Of a stretch of 64,000 nucleotides of DNA, positions 16,155 to 24,422 are shown in pieces. Both the position numbers and the translations under genes were made by a program. Source of the DNA: Robertkochia flava (lineage in GTDB: Bacteria; Bacteroidota; Bacteroidia; Flavobacteriales; Flavobacteriaceae); assembly GCF_020166515.1 (NCBI RefSeq), contig NZ_JAINZT010000005.1, forward strand, positions 310,001 through 374,000, given 5' to 3'. Position 1 is the first letter of the stretch; each line of letters opens with the position of its first letter. The notes under the pieces are model-generated. The model was not told where the DNA came from. It did no database searches and saw only the letters and a program-made list of their open reading frames with translations.

Positions 16155-16167
16155 AGACCGGTTTTTT
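16138..16167 (+). terminator. Terminator containing the stop codon of the BtuF-like gene
   Basis: AAAAAACCGGTCT and AGACCGGTTTTTT form a perfect stem. The loop CTAA contains the gene's TAA at 16152-16154. Confidence 0.9.
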
Positions 16168-16385
16168 CAACTAGCTAACTCAAACAATTCAAAGTATGAA
16201 ATGATTGTACTTTTAAAAGATTTGATTTGAGGTTGTTTTCTATGTCGTTGAAAAATTATTCCAATTGTACTGACCTAAAAAACCCCGCTAGCTAATTTCA
16301 TTTTGCTTTTTAAATTTATCGAACAATGCATCTAATTATCTCAAATTTAGTAAATTAAATTTATTAAGCCAATTTTCTATATGTT

Positions 16386-16889
16386 ATGAAATCGTTTTTT
16401 TTGGTATTTCTTCTTTTTTTTTCGCTGTTCGCTTCAGGGCAGACGGATTCCTGTAATTGCTGTGATGCTCCCCATGGAGCCTTCGATTTCTGGGTGGGTA
16501 GCTGGGAGGTGCGCAATCGGGACGGGGTTCTTGTTGGCCGGAATGCCATCACCAGGGAGCAGGGGGGCTGCCTTGTCAGGGAGTCTTATACAAGCACAAC
16601 GAATAGTTTTTCCGGGAGCAGTCTTAATTTCTATAATGCCGAGACCGGGTTGTGGGAACAGCTATGGGTAGACAACCAGGGTTCATACCTGCATTTGTAC
16701 GGGACCGGAGAAAATGGTTCAATGGTACTGCAAGGTGATCACGGGAAGGGCGATGACCTCAGAACCGATCGTATCTCCTGGGAACTGATGGAAGATGGAC
16801 GCATCCGACAGCTATGGGAAAGACGAAAACCCGGGAAAGAATGGAACACCATTTTCGAAGGGTACTATTCAAGCATGGAGGAAGGGTAA
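16386..16889 (+). CDS. Secreted DUF1579-like protein
   Basis: A 167-aa exported protein. Residues 1-18 (MKSFFLVFLLFFSLFASG) form a clear signal peptide, followed by a Cys-rich stretch CNCC. The mature part starts with GAFDFWVGSWEVR, the hallmark of small lipocalin-like DUF1579-type domains, and continues as alternating beta-strand-like segments (YLHLYGTG, SMVLQGDHG, RIRQLWERR). It is probably a periplasmic beta-barrel that binds a small ligand; function not known. Its 3' end overlaps the convergent PfkB gene by 25 bp. The 230-bp gap upstream is AT-rich and shows no perfect promoter match. Confidence 0.8.
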   Translation: MKSFFLVFLLFFSLFASGQTDSCNCCDAPHGAFDFWVGSWEVRNRDGVLVGRNAITREQGGCLVRESYTSTTNSFSGSSLNFYNAETGLWEQLWVDNQGSYLHLYGTGENGSMVLQGDHGKGDDLRTDRISWELMEDGRIRQLWERRKPGKEWNTIFEGYYSSMEEG

Positions 16890-17848
16890 TTTTCTTTGAT
16901 GATGGCCCTGGTCTCCGATTTGCTCTTAAATACGCTAAAATCTTTACCTTGGGTTCTAAGAGCACCCAGGACATTTCCATATTGAGCTGCCGTTGCCGGG
17001 TTTCCGGTGGTAACCATTCCATAGGCCAATCCGCCAGCAAATGAATCTCCGCATCCGGTCGTATCGATAACTTCCTTTACTTTTACAGAAGAGATCCACT
17101 CTTTAATCATATTCCCCTGGTGCATGCGGTAACAGGTGCACCCCCTGGAATCCAGGGTGACATAGAGGATTTTAACCCCGCGATTCAGGGTGTCTCTGGC
17201 AAATTCATCCAGATGGGAGGTGAGTTCCTGGTCGTAGGTCGTGAGGATCTTCTCGTCTTTAAACCAGGAGAACTGGGATTCCTCGAGGTTCATTTTAAGA
17301 ATGTCGATCCACGGGAACCAATCGTACTTTTCTTTCCAGATCCTTCTCAGGCGTTTTCCGTCTTTGTTTACCCAACTCGTCGGGCCGTGAGCATCAAAGA
17401 TCACCGGGGCATCACTTTTTTCCTTTATATACCGCAGGGTCTCCACGGGAATTTCAAAATCGGTAATTGGCACGATTACGAAAGCATCTACGTCCAGAAA
17501 CGGGGCAACATCTTCCGGGGATATGGGCGCCATTTTAGCGCTTTGGGTTTCCAGGCGATTGTTTTGGTCTAAAAATTCCAGGTTGATCACCGTGCCGCTC
17601 TCGGTATGGGTATACAGCCCGTCGGTCACGATATTGGGATAATCGGAGAAGAGTTTTTTAACCGGATCCAGGTCTTCTGAAAGAATGTGGGAAACAGGAA
17701 TCACCTCGCCCTCATTCTCCAGGAGTCTGGCAAGGGCGATGGTGGGGTGGGTTACGCACCCGTACTTCTGAATGACTTCGCCCTGATACGTTTTAATGGT
17801 GTCTCTGGGTATAGGTCCTAAAACGGCGATTTTCAGATTTTTCTTCAT
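16865..17848 (-). CDS. PfkB-family carbohydrate/nucleoside kinase
   Basis: A 327-aa ribokinase-like sugar kinase. The C-terminal signature DTTGCGDSFAGGLAYGMV carries the catalytic Asp and anion hole (family consensus DTxGAGD, here TGCGD). The N-terminus IAVLGPIPRDTI and the GCVTHPTIALARLL segment form the substrate lid region. The middle segment VDAFVIVPITDFEIPVETLRYIKE belongs to the Rossmann-like core. Phosphorylated substrate cannot be told: adenosine, ribose and fructose kinases share the fold, and no catabolic operon accompanies it. It stands alone, convergent with the secreted protein and divergent from icmF. Confidence 0.9.
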   Translation of the reverse strand: MKKNLKIAVLGPIPRDTIKTYQGEVIQKYGCVTHPTIALARLLENEGEVIPVSHILSEDLDPVKKLFSDYPNIVTDGLYTHTESGTVINLEFLDQNNRLETQSAKMAPISPEDVAPFLDVDAFVIVPITDFEIPVETLRYIKEKSDAPVIFDAHGPTSWVNKDGKRLRRIWKEKYDWFPWIDILKMNLEESQFSWFKDEKILTTYDQELTSHLDEFARDTLNRGVKILYVTLDSRGCTCYRMHQGNMIKEWISSVKVKEVIDTTGCGDSFAGGLAYGMVTTGNPATAAQYGNVLGALRTQGKDFSVFKSKSETRAIIKENYPSSMLE

Positions 17849-18054
17849 AAAGACAGATTTAGCGCGATATTCATATCACAAAACATAAATTTAAGGAATT
17901 CGCTACAAAATTGATAAAGTCATCGCATCGGGATTTCCTTTTTATTTTGAAGTATCAGGAATTTTAAAAGGAATTGTCCGGTCTGTTTTGGTTTATCTGG
18001 AATTAAAGCCGACATTTTTTGCATTTTGACTAAATTGCGGACACCAAAAAAGCA

Positions 18055-21000
18055 ATGACAAACACTATGGAACAACAGAAACCATATCAACCTAAAAATA
18101 AAGTACGTATCGTAACGGCTGCCTCCTTATTTGACGGTCATGATGCAGCGATCAACATCATGCGTCGTATCATTCAGTCGACCGGCGTGGAGGTGATCCA
18201 CCTCGGACATGACAGGAGTGTAGAGGAAGTTGTGAATACGGCGATTCAGGAAGATGCCAATGCCATCGCGATGACCTCCTACCAGGGCGGTCATAACGAG
18301 TATTTTAAGTATATGCATGACCTGCTAAAGGAAAAGGGTGCATCTCATATCAAAGTCTTTGGAGGTGGTGGAGGAGTAATCCTGCCGGAAGAGATCAAAT
18401 CGCTTATGGATTATGGGATTACCCGGATCTATTCTCCGGATGATGGCCGGGAAATGGGCCTTCAGGGAATGATTAACGATCTTGTCCGACAGGCCGATTT
18501 TCCTATCGGGGATCAGCTGAATGGGGAAGTCGAGGAACTGGAAGAGAAAAATCCTATGGCGATCGCCAGGGTAATTTCTGCCGCAGAGAATTATTATGAG
18601 CAGACCAAAGAGGTCCTTGAAAAGATACACAAGCAAAATAAAGGGGTAACCACCCCGGTATTAGGAATCACAGGTACCGGAGGAGCCGGGAAAAGTAGTC
18701 TTGTGGATGAGGTGGTCCGGCGGTTTCTGGCTGATTTTCCGGAAAAGACCATCGGGATCATTTCTGTAGATCCTTCCAAAAGAAAGACCGGAGGCGCCCT
18801 GCTGGGCGACCGGATCCGGATGAATGCCATAAACAGTCCGAGGGTATATATGCGAAGTCTTGCGACCAGGCAATCCAACCTGGCCCTCTCCAAGCACGTG
18901 GCGGAGGCCATAGAGGTGCTAAAAGCCGCCAGGTACGACCTCATTATTCTGGAGACCTCCGGAATCGGACAAAGTGATACGGAGATCCTGGATCATTCAG
19001 ATGTTTCCCTCTATGTAATGACCCCGGAGTTTGGTGCTGCCACCCAGCTGGAAAAGATCGATATGCTGGATTTTGCAGACCTGGTGGCCATCAATAAATT
19101 TGATAAGAGAGGTGCTCTTGATGCGCTGAGGGATGTGAAAAAGCAATACCAGCGTAACCACCACTTATGGGAGACCAAGGCAGACGATATGCCCGTGTAC
19201 GGAACAATCGCTTCCCAGTTTAACGATCCCGGAATGAATGCCCTCTATAAGGCCATTATGGATACCCTGGCAGAAAAAACCGATACCTCCCTGAAATCTG
19301 AATACCGGCTGGGAGACGGAATGAGCGAAAAAGTATATGTGATCCCGCCGAATCGTACCCGTTACCTTTCAGAAATTGCTGAAAATAACAGGGGCTACGA
19401 TGCCACTGCCGAAAAACAGCGGGAAGTGGCGCAAAAGCTCTACGGGGTCTATACCACTATGAGCGCTGTTTGCGGGAAAACACTTGCCCTGAATTCTTAC
19501 GGGATTGATCACGACGGACTGGAAGATGCCTTACAGGGAGAGAAAGCAGAATTCGTAAAGCTTCTACTTGCGGAGTTTGACAGGATAAAGCTTAACCTGG
19601 ACCCTCTCAACTGGGAAACCATCATTCGTTGGGACGAAAAAGTCAACAGGTATAAAGATCCGGTATACACCTTTAAGGTGAGAGGCAAGGAGATCTCCAT
19701 TAAAACGCATACAGAGTCGTTATCCCATTCACAGATACCAAAGGTGGCGCTTCCAAAATACCAGGCCTGGGGAGACATCCTGTTCTGGTGCCTGCAGGAG
19801 AACGTGCCCGGTGAGTTCCCGTATACTTCAGGGCTGTATCCTTTTAAACGTACAGGAGAAGATCCTACCCGGATGTTTGCCGGAGAAGGCGGACCAGAGC
19901 GCACCAACCGAAGGTTTCATTACGTAAGCCTTGGTATGCCTGCAAAACGTCTGTCTACCGCATTTGATTCGGTAACCCTTTATGGGAACGATCCGGACCA
20001 TCGTCCCGATATCTACGGGAAGATCGGTAATGCGGGAGTTTCCGTATGTTGTCTGGACGATGCCAAGAAATTGTACTCCGGTTTCGACCTTGCCGATCCG
20101 CTTACCTCGGTTAGTATGACCATAAATGGTCCTGCACCAATGTTGCTTGGATTCTTTATGAATGCAGCCATTGATCAGCAATGTGAAAAGTATATTAAGG
20201 AAAACGGGCTGGAAGATGAGGTGAACGCCAGGATCGATGCCATCTATAAGGAAAAAGGAGTGGCCAGACCGGTGTATTACGGCTATGCAAAAGACGGGGA
20301 ATCAGCAGAGAATGTATTGCCGGAAGGGAATAACGGACTCGGTCTGATGCTCTTAGGGGTCACCGGAGACCAGGTACTGCCTGCTGAGGTATATGCAAAA
20401 ATAAGGAAAGACACCCTTGCGCAGGTCAGAGGTACGGTCCAGGCCGATATCCTTAAAGAAGACCAGGCACAGAATACCTGTATTTTCTCCACTGAATTCG
20501 CACTAAGGCTTATGGGGGATGTGCAGGAGTATTTTATTGAGAATAACATCCGGAATTTCTATTCGGTATCCATTTCGGGATATCATATCGCAGAAGCCGG
20601 AGCTAACCCGATTACCCAGCTGGCCTTTACCCTGGCTAACGGATTTACCTATGTGGAGTACTATCTGAGTCGGGGGATGGATATTAATCAATTCGGACCT
20701 AACCTGTCATTCTTCTTCTCCAATGGGGTAGATCCCGAATACGCGGTGATAGGAAGAGTGGCCAGAAGGATCTGGGCCAAAGCCATGAAACATAAATACG
20801 GGGCCAATGAGCGGGCGCAGATGTTAAAATATCATATTCAGACCTCCGGAAGATCCCTGCATGCCCAGGAGATCGATTTTAATGATATCAGAACCACCCT
20901 GCAGGCATTATATGCGATCTACGACAACTGCAATTCTTTGCATACCAATGCCTATGACGAGGCCATCACTACCCCAACCGAGGATTCGGTACGAAGGGCA

Positions 21001-21528
21001 ATGGCCATTCAGCTGATCATAAATAAGGAGCTCGGATTGGCAAAGAATGAAAATCCGATCCAGGGCAGCTTTATCATAGAAGAACTCACCGACCTGGTGG
21101 AAGAAGCTGTGCTAACAGAGTTCGACCGGATCACGGAAAGGGGAGGCGTACTCGGCGCCATGGAAACCATGTATCAGCGGTCGAAGATCCAGGAAGAGAG
21201 TCTGCACTACGAAACCCTGAAACACACCGGGGAATATCCGATAATCGGGGTGAATACTTTCCTGAGTAGTAAAGGGTCGCCAACTGTAATTCCGCAGGAA
21301 GTGATTCGTGCTACCGAGCAGGAAAAGCAGCAGCAGATCGGAACCCTGGACAGGTTGCATGCCGCATATGAGAGAAAGGCAGAAACGTCTCTTGAAAAAG
21401 TCCAACGAGCTGCCCTTGATAACGAAAATATGTTCGAGGCCCTCATGGAAGCCACTAAGGTGTGTTCCCTGGGACAGATTACCAGGGCCTTATTCGAAGT
21501 AGGAGGTCAGTATCGCAGAAATATGTAA
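18055..21528 (+). CDS. icmF: IcmF-type fused acyl-CoA mutase (B12 domain, MeaB-like GTPase and mutase)
   Basis: An 1157-aa fusion that isomerises acyl-CoA carbon skeletons with adenosylcobalamin. The N-terminal B12 domain contains the base-off motif DGHDAA near residue 27 and a GG-rich loop (VFGGGGGVI). A MeaB/ArgK-type GTPase chaperone follows: P-loop GTGGAGKSS from 207 and NKFD at 347-350. The C-terminal TIM-barrel mutase begins near 560, with [23 protein letters not shown] and [14 protein letters not shown]. Two residues that set substrate choice appear to be Tyr595 (Phe in isobutyryl-CoA mutases, Tyr in methylmalonyl-CoA mutases) and Gln806 (Gln in isobutyryl, Arg in methylmalonyl enzymes). 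The substrate is therefore uncertain. It is monocistronic, with a terminator at 21549. Confidence 0.93.
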   Translation: MTNTMEQQKPYQPKNKVRIVTAASLFDGHDAAINIMRRIIQSTGVEVIHLGHDRSVEEVVNTAIQEDANAIAMTSYQGGHNEYFKYMHDLLKEKGASHIKVFGGGGGVILPEEIKSLMDYGITRIYSPDDGREMGLQGMINDLVRQADFPIGDQLNGEVEELEEKNPMAIARVISAAENYYEQTKEVLEKIHKQNKGVTTPVLGITGTGGAGKSSLVDEVVRRFLADFPEKTIGIISVDPSKRKTGGALLGDRIRMNAINSPRVYMRSLATRQSNLALSKHVAEAIEVLKAARYDLIILETSGIGQSDTEILDHSDVSLYVMTPEFGAATQLEKIDMLDFADLVAINKFDKRGALDALRDVKKQYQRNHHLWETKADDMPVYGTIASQFNDPGMNALYKAIMDTLAEKTDTSLKSEYRLGDGMSEKVYVIPPNRTRYLSEIAENNRGYDATAEKQREVAQKLYGVYTTMSAVCGKTLALNSYGIDHDGLEDALQGEKAEFVKLLLAEFDRIKLNLDPLNWETIIRWDEKVNRYKDPVYTFKVRGKEISIKTHTESLSHSQIPKVALPKYQAWGDILFWCLQENVPGEFPYTSGLYPFKRTGEDPTRMFAGEGGPERTNRRFHYVSLGMPAKRLSTAFDSVTLYGNDPDHRPDIYGKIGNAGVSVCCLDDAKKLYSGFDLADPLTSVSMTINGPAPMLLGFFMNAAIDQQCEKYIKENGLEDEVNARIDAIYKEKGVARPVYYGYAKDGESAENVLPEGNNGLGLMLLGVTGDQVLPAEVYAKIRKDTLAQVRGTVQADILKEDQAQNTCIFSTEFALRLMGDVQEYFIENNIRNFYSVSISGYHIAEAGANPITQLAFTLANGFTYVEYYLSRGMDINQFGPNLSFFFSNGVDPEYAVIGRVARRIWAKAMKHKYGANERAQMLKYHIQTSGRSLHAQEIDFNDIRTTLQALYAIYDNCNSLHTNAYDEAITTPTEDSVRRAMAIQLIINKELGLAKNENPIQGSFIIEELTDLVEEAVLTEFDRITERGGVLGAMETMYQRSKIQEESLHYETLKHTGEYPIIGVNTFLSSKGSPTVIPQEVIRATEQEKQQQIGTLDRLHAAYERKAETSLEKVQRAALDNENMFEALMEATKVCSLGQITRALFEVGGQYRRNM

Positions 21529-21548
21529 GTATTATTGCGCTTATAATT

Positions 21549-21583
21549 AAAAAAGGCTGTTCGTTTGGAACAGCCTTTTTTTT
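21549..21583. terminator. Bidirectional terminator after icmF
   Basis: GGCTGTTC/GAACAGCC stem flanked by six A and eight T. It lies between icmF and the convergent hypothetical gene. Confidence 0.88.
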
Positions 21584-21611
21584 ATGTTGTAAGGGTTGAT
21601 CCCTGAACCTC

Positions 21612-22037
21612 CTAATTGAGCTCCCTGACTCTTCCGGCCCACCTGCTTTGCAACTTTCTGAATTGACCGAGCTCCGAGCGCAATTGTTTAAGAAACAACC
21701 TGGCCTGATCGTTACGGCTTTCGATCTGATCACAATATTTTTGGAGTTTTCCTGTTGCCTGGTGTATCGATTTCAGGCTGTTGAGACGTACCAAAGGATC
21801 TGCAGAACTTTCTACCATGGCAATGCGTGGTGCCAATCCCAGGGAGGCAGAAAGCAGGTAATCGGAGATCCTGTCGATGCGATCTCGCGAACGGCTGAGC
21901 TCCAGAATGTTCTGGTCTGCCGAGAGTAATCGAACCAGCTCCCTGCTCAAGGAAAAGATCTCGATGGCCTTCTTGTAGACAGGTAGTTCGTTAACACTCA
22001 TGTATTTAGTGCTATAGGTAGTGGTAATTTTTTTCAT
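21612..22037 (-). CDS. Hypothetical helical-bundle protein, 141 aa
   Basis: Unrecognised cytoplasmic protein. It appears all-helical and rich in Leu, Arg and Ser (ELPVYKKAIEIFSLSREL, RSRDRIDRISDYLLSASLGL). The opening resembles four-helix-bundle S23-type proteins, but the match is weak. The ATG at 22037 (MKKITTTYSTKY) is chosen because a -7 element TATTTTTG at 22055-22062 would place the start of the mRNA downstream of any earlier start codon; an internal ATG at 22001 is also possible. Divergent from the AsnC regulator with 116 bp between starts. Confidence 0.65.
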   Translation of the reverse strand: MKKITTTYSTKYMSVNELPVYKKAIEIFSLSRELVRLLSADQNILELSRSRDRIDRISDYLLSASLGLAPRIAMVESSADPLVRLNSLKSIHQATGKLQKYCDQIESRNDQARLFLKQLRSELGQFRKLQSRWAGRVRELN

Positions 22038-22054
22038 CAATGCTTTGCTTAACT

Positions 22055-22062
22055 CAAAAATA
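22055..22062 (-). promoter_or_regulatory. Promoter -7 element for the 141-aa gene
   Basis: TATTTTTG on the minus strand matches TAnnTTTG. It predicts initiation near 22048 and about 11 nt of leader. Confidence 0.5.
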
Positions 22063-22153
22063 GCGCACATAAAATGATTCTGTATTTAAGATTTAATGAA
22101 AAAATATTATTTTAGATTAAATATTAATGTTATTACGTGATAATAGTTTATAA

Positions 22154-22600
22154 ATGAAGGTAGATAAATTGAATTGGGAGATCCTGACCATGCTGCAGCA
22201 GAACGCAAGGCTATCTAATGCTGAGATCGGGAGAAAGGTAGGACTATCGTCTCCGGCTGTGGCCGAACGGATTAAGAAGATGGAAGATCTGGGGGTTATC
22301 AACGGGTACCGCACGGATGTAAGTTATACCGCCGCAGGGTATCAGCTTAAAGCCATTATAACTGTAAGAGCATTTATGGGAAAGCTGAAACCTTTTCTGG
22401 AAAAAATACGGGAGTTCAGGGAGGTGGTGAACTGTTACAGGATCACAGGGAACGAGAATATCATAATGGAAGTGGTGTTCCATGATCAGAAGCACCTGGA
22501 GGGGTTCATCGATAAGCTGATCACCTATGGGGAGACCCGTACCCATATCGTATTGTCGAATGTGATCTCCAACGCTCCTATCCCTTCCCGTTCCGTTTGA
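22154..22600 (+). CDS. Lrp/AsnC-family transcriptional regulator
   Basis: A 148-aa regulator with the classical AsnC layout. The N-terminal helix-turn-helix is KLNWEILTMLQQNARLSNAEIGRKVGLSSPAVAERIKKMEDLGVINGY. It is followed by a linker and the RAM effector domain (IITVRAFMGKLKPFLEKIREF...CYRITGNENIIMEVVFHD). Such proteins sense amino acids and assemble as octamers on DNA. Likely targets are itself and the divergent hypothetical gene, an inference from position only. No Shine-Dalgarno is visible; the 5' region is AT-rich. Confidence 0.93.
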   Translation: MKVDKLNWEILTMLQQNARLSNAEIGRKVGLSSPAVAERIKKMEDLGVINGYRTDVSYTAAGYQLKAIITVRAFMGKLKPFLEKIREFREVVNCYRITGNENIIMEVVFHDQKHLEGFIDKLITYGETRTHIVLSNVISNAPIPSRSV

Positions 22601-22730
22601 GATGGAGGAGTGGGGCAATCGCCCTGAGTGGCCGGCACCTCGGCTGGGTTTGGGATCGTTTGGAAAAAGAGTTGTAGGAAACTTTTTAACCCAAGATGAA
22701 ATTAGCTATTTTTATAAGTATACTACTGTT

Positions 22731-24122
22731 ATGAAAAGGATTAAAATCTGGACTTTACTTCTGTTCTTATTACCGGGCATGCTTCTGTGTCAGGAAGCGG
22801 TGGTTCCGGGTAAGGTTGTTGATTCGGTACCTCTGGGGTCATCCGGTTTCTTTTCGTATTATGTTCCTTCTCAATACCATGAGGAAAAGGCCTGGCCTGT
22901 GATCTATGTCTTTGATCCGGCAGGCCGTGATTCGCTTGCGGTGGAAACCTTTCGGACCGCGGCAGAGCGTTATGGTTATATAATCGTGGCTTCTGATGCC
23001 ATCAAAAACGGGAGTTACCAGGAAAATTACAAGAACGCCAGGGAATTGTTTAACCGGGTGGAAGAACGCTTTGCTCTTGACACTGTCAATAAATTCACGG
23101 CAGGTTTTTCGGGAGGAGCGAGGCTGGCTATTGCCATTGCCGGCCTGTCTAAGGACATCAAGGGAGTGATCGCTTCCGGGGCAGGGGCCCAAAACAATAC
23201 CATAAATCTGGTGAGGAATAACCCGTTCATTTTTATCGGACTTTGCGGGGACGAGGATTTCAACTATATCGAAATGAAGCTCTCCGGGGTCATCTTTGAT
23301 GAATTAAAGTACCCTAACGAGATCATCTGGTTCGAAGGTCAACACCAGTGGCCCTCTGCTCAGGTTATAGAGAAGGCCGTTCGCGACCTTTCGGTGATCA
23401 TGTTCAGCAGGTCTCAGCAAAAGCGTACAGAGGAGGAGTTAATGCAGATGTATGCCGAACAGATGGCCTACAACCGGCAATTACAGCAAGAGGGAGATCT
23501 GTTCTGGGCGTACAGCGACCTGGAGAAGATGAGAGACTGGTACAGCATTTATAATAAAGACGGAGAGATCAAGGATGAGATGCGGTCCATACGCCGCAAT
23601 AAAAGCTACCGGGCCCAGCGTTCAGACATGAGTTATATTGCTGAGATCGAACCGCTCTACCTTAACGAATATGTGGATTTCCTGATCGAGGATATCGCAG
23701 TGGGCGACCTGGAGGCTTTGGGATACTGGGATCAGGAACTCAAGCAATTTGACAATACCTTTACCCAAGGTAAAAAGGAAGCGTACCGGAAAATGTCGAC
23801 CCGGGTGAAATCCATGTTAGCGGTCATTGCAGAACAGGCTAAAAAGGAGCTGGTAGAGCCAAAGAATTACGATCAACTGTTGTTTACAAATATCTTTTTA
23901 ACCCTTCTAGACCCCGAAAACGAGGTGGCTTACCTCGAGGCGATGCGATTTGCGGTGGCTAAGGGCGAGTATGATATAGCGCTTTATTACACCGATAAAC
24001 TTCTGGAAAGCGGGTTTTCTGATATGGAAAGACTGAGGAGTTATCCCGGTATCACCCTTTTAAGGATTCAACCTGATTTCGGGGTGCTTCTCGAGAAATA
24101 TGGTTTTGAATCCCGCTTTTAA
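22731..24122 (+). CDS. Secreted alpha/beta-hydrolase with C-terminal helical region
   Basis: A 463-aa exported protein. The ATG at 22731 gives a signal peptide (MKRIKIWTLLLFLLPGMLLC); the longer frame upstream adds 43 unlikely residues. The next ~240 residues resemble the PHB-depolymerase/dienelactone-hydrolase fold: PVIYVFDPAGRD, YGYIIVASDAIKNGSY, nucleophile elbow GFSGGAR (GxSxG, catalytic Ser) and a C-terminal His candidate in FEGQHQWPS. The last ~200 residues are charged and helical, with tandem patterns reminiscent of TPR-like bundles, and have no assigned family. An esterase or peptidase role is likely; substrate unknown. The first Cys of the mature protein (LLCQE) could make it a lipoprotein. 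Confidence 0.8.
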   Translation: MKRIKIWTLLLFLLPGMLLCQEAVVPGKVVDSVPLGSSGFFSYYVPSQYHEEKAWPVIYVFDPAGRDSLAVETFRTAAERYGYIIVASDAIKNGSYQENYKNARELFNRVEERFALDTVNKFTAGFSGGARLAIAIAGLSKDIKGVIASGAGAQNNTINLVRNNPFIFIGLCGDEDFNYIEMKLSGVIFDELKYPNEIIWFEGQHQWPSAQVIEKAVRDLSVIMFSRSQQKRTEEELMQMYAEQMAYNRQLQQEGDLFWAYSDLEKMRDWYSIYNKDGEIKDEMRSIRRNKSYRAQRSDMSYIAEIEPLYLNEYVDFLIEDIAVGDLEALGYWDQELKQFDNTFTQGKKEAYRKMSTRVKSMLAVIAEQAKKELVEPKNYDQLLFTNIFLTLLDPENEVAYLEAMRFAVAKGEYDIALYYTDKLLESGFSDMERLRSYPGITLLRIQPDFGVLLEKYGFESRF

Positions 24123-24422
24123 GCAGGCCTGGTGGCCCCGGACTGAATGTACTTTATCGAGTATTTAAATCGGGTTACCTTCTTAGTAAGTCTATATCCG
24201 GAACTCGATATATATTTAAGAAAGAATTTTTTTGTTTTAGAATTGTTTAGTTAGTAAGGTTTTAAAGAGGAAGGACACGCGTTCTTCCTTTTTTGTTTTA
24301 GGAGACTGCCCTAATTTCCTTTTCTGATGGTTCAACCTGTCTGAATCGGTTTGTCGCCAATTGTGCCGGATCGGGATTGCAGGTTGGTGTGAAGTTTCTT
24401 TGGATTGTATTTCGGTATGACC
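24123..24422. other. 300-bp gap between the hydrolase and histidine-kinase genes
   Basis: Contains AT-rich sequence and one terminator hairpin (24268-24294), about 150 bp past the hydrolase stop. No tRNA, repeat or convincing ORF. The distance from stop to terminator leaves room for a long 3' untranslated region or a short separate transcript. Confidence 0.5.
24268..24294 (+). terminator. Terminator, probably for the secreted hydrolase transcript
   Basis: AGGAAGGA pairs with TTCTTCCT (one wobble) around CACGCG, followed by six T. Confidence 0.7.
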
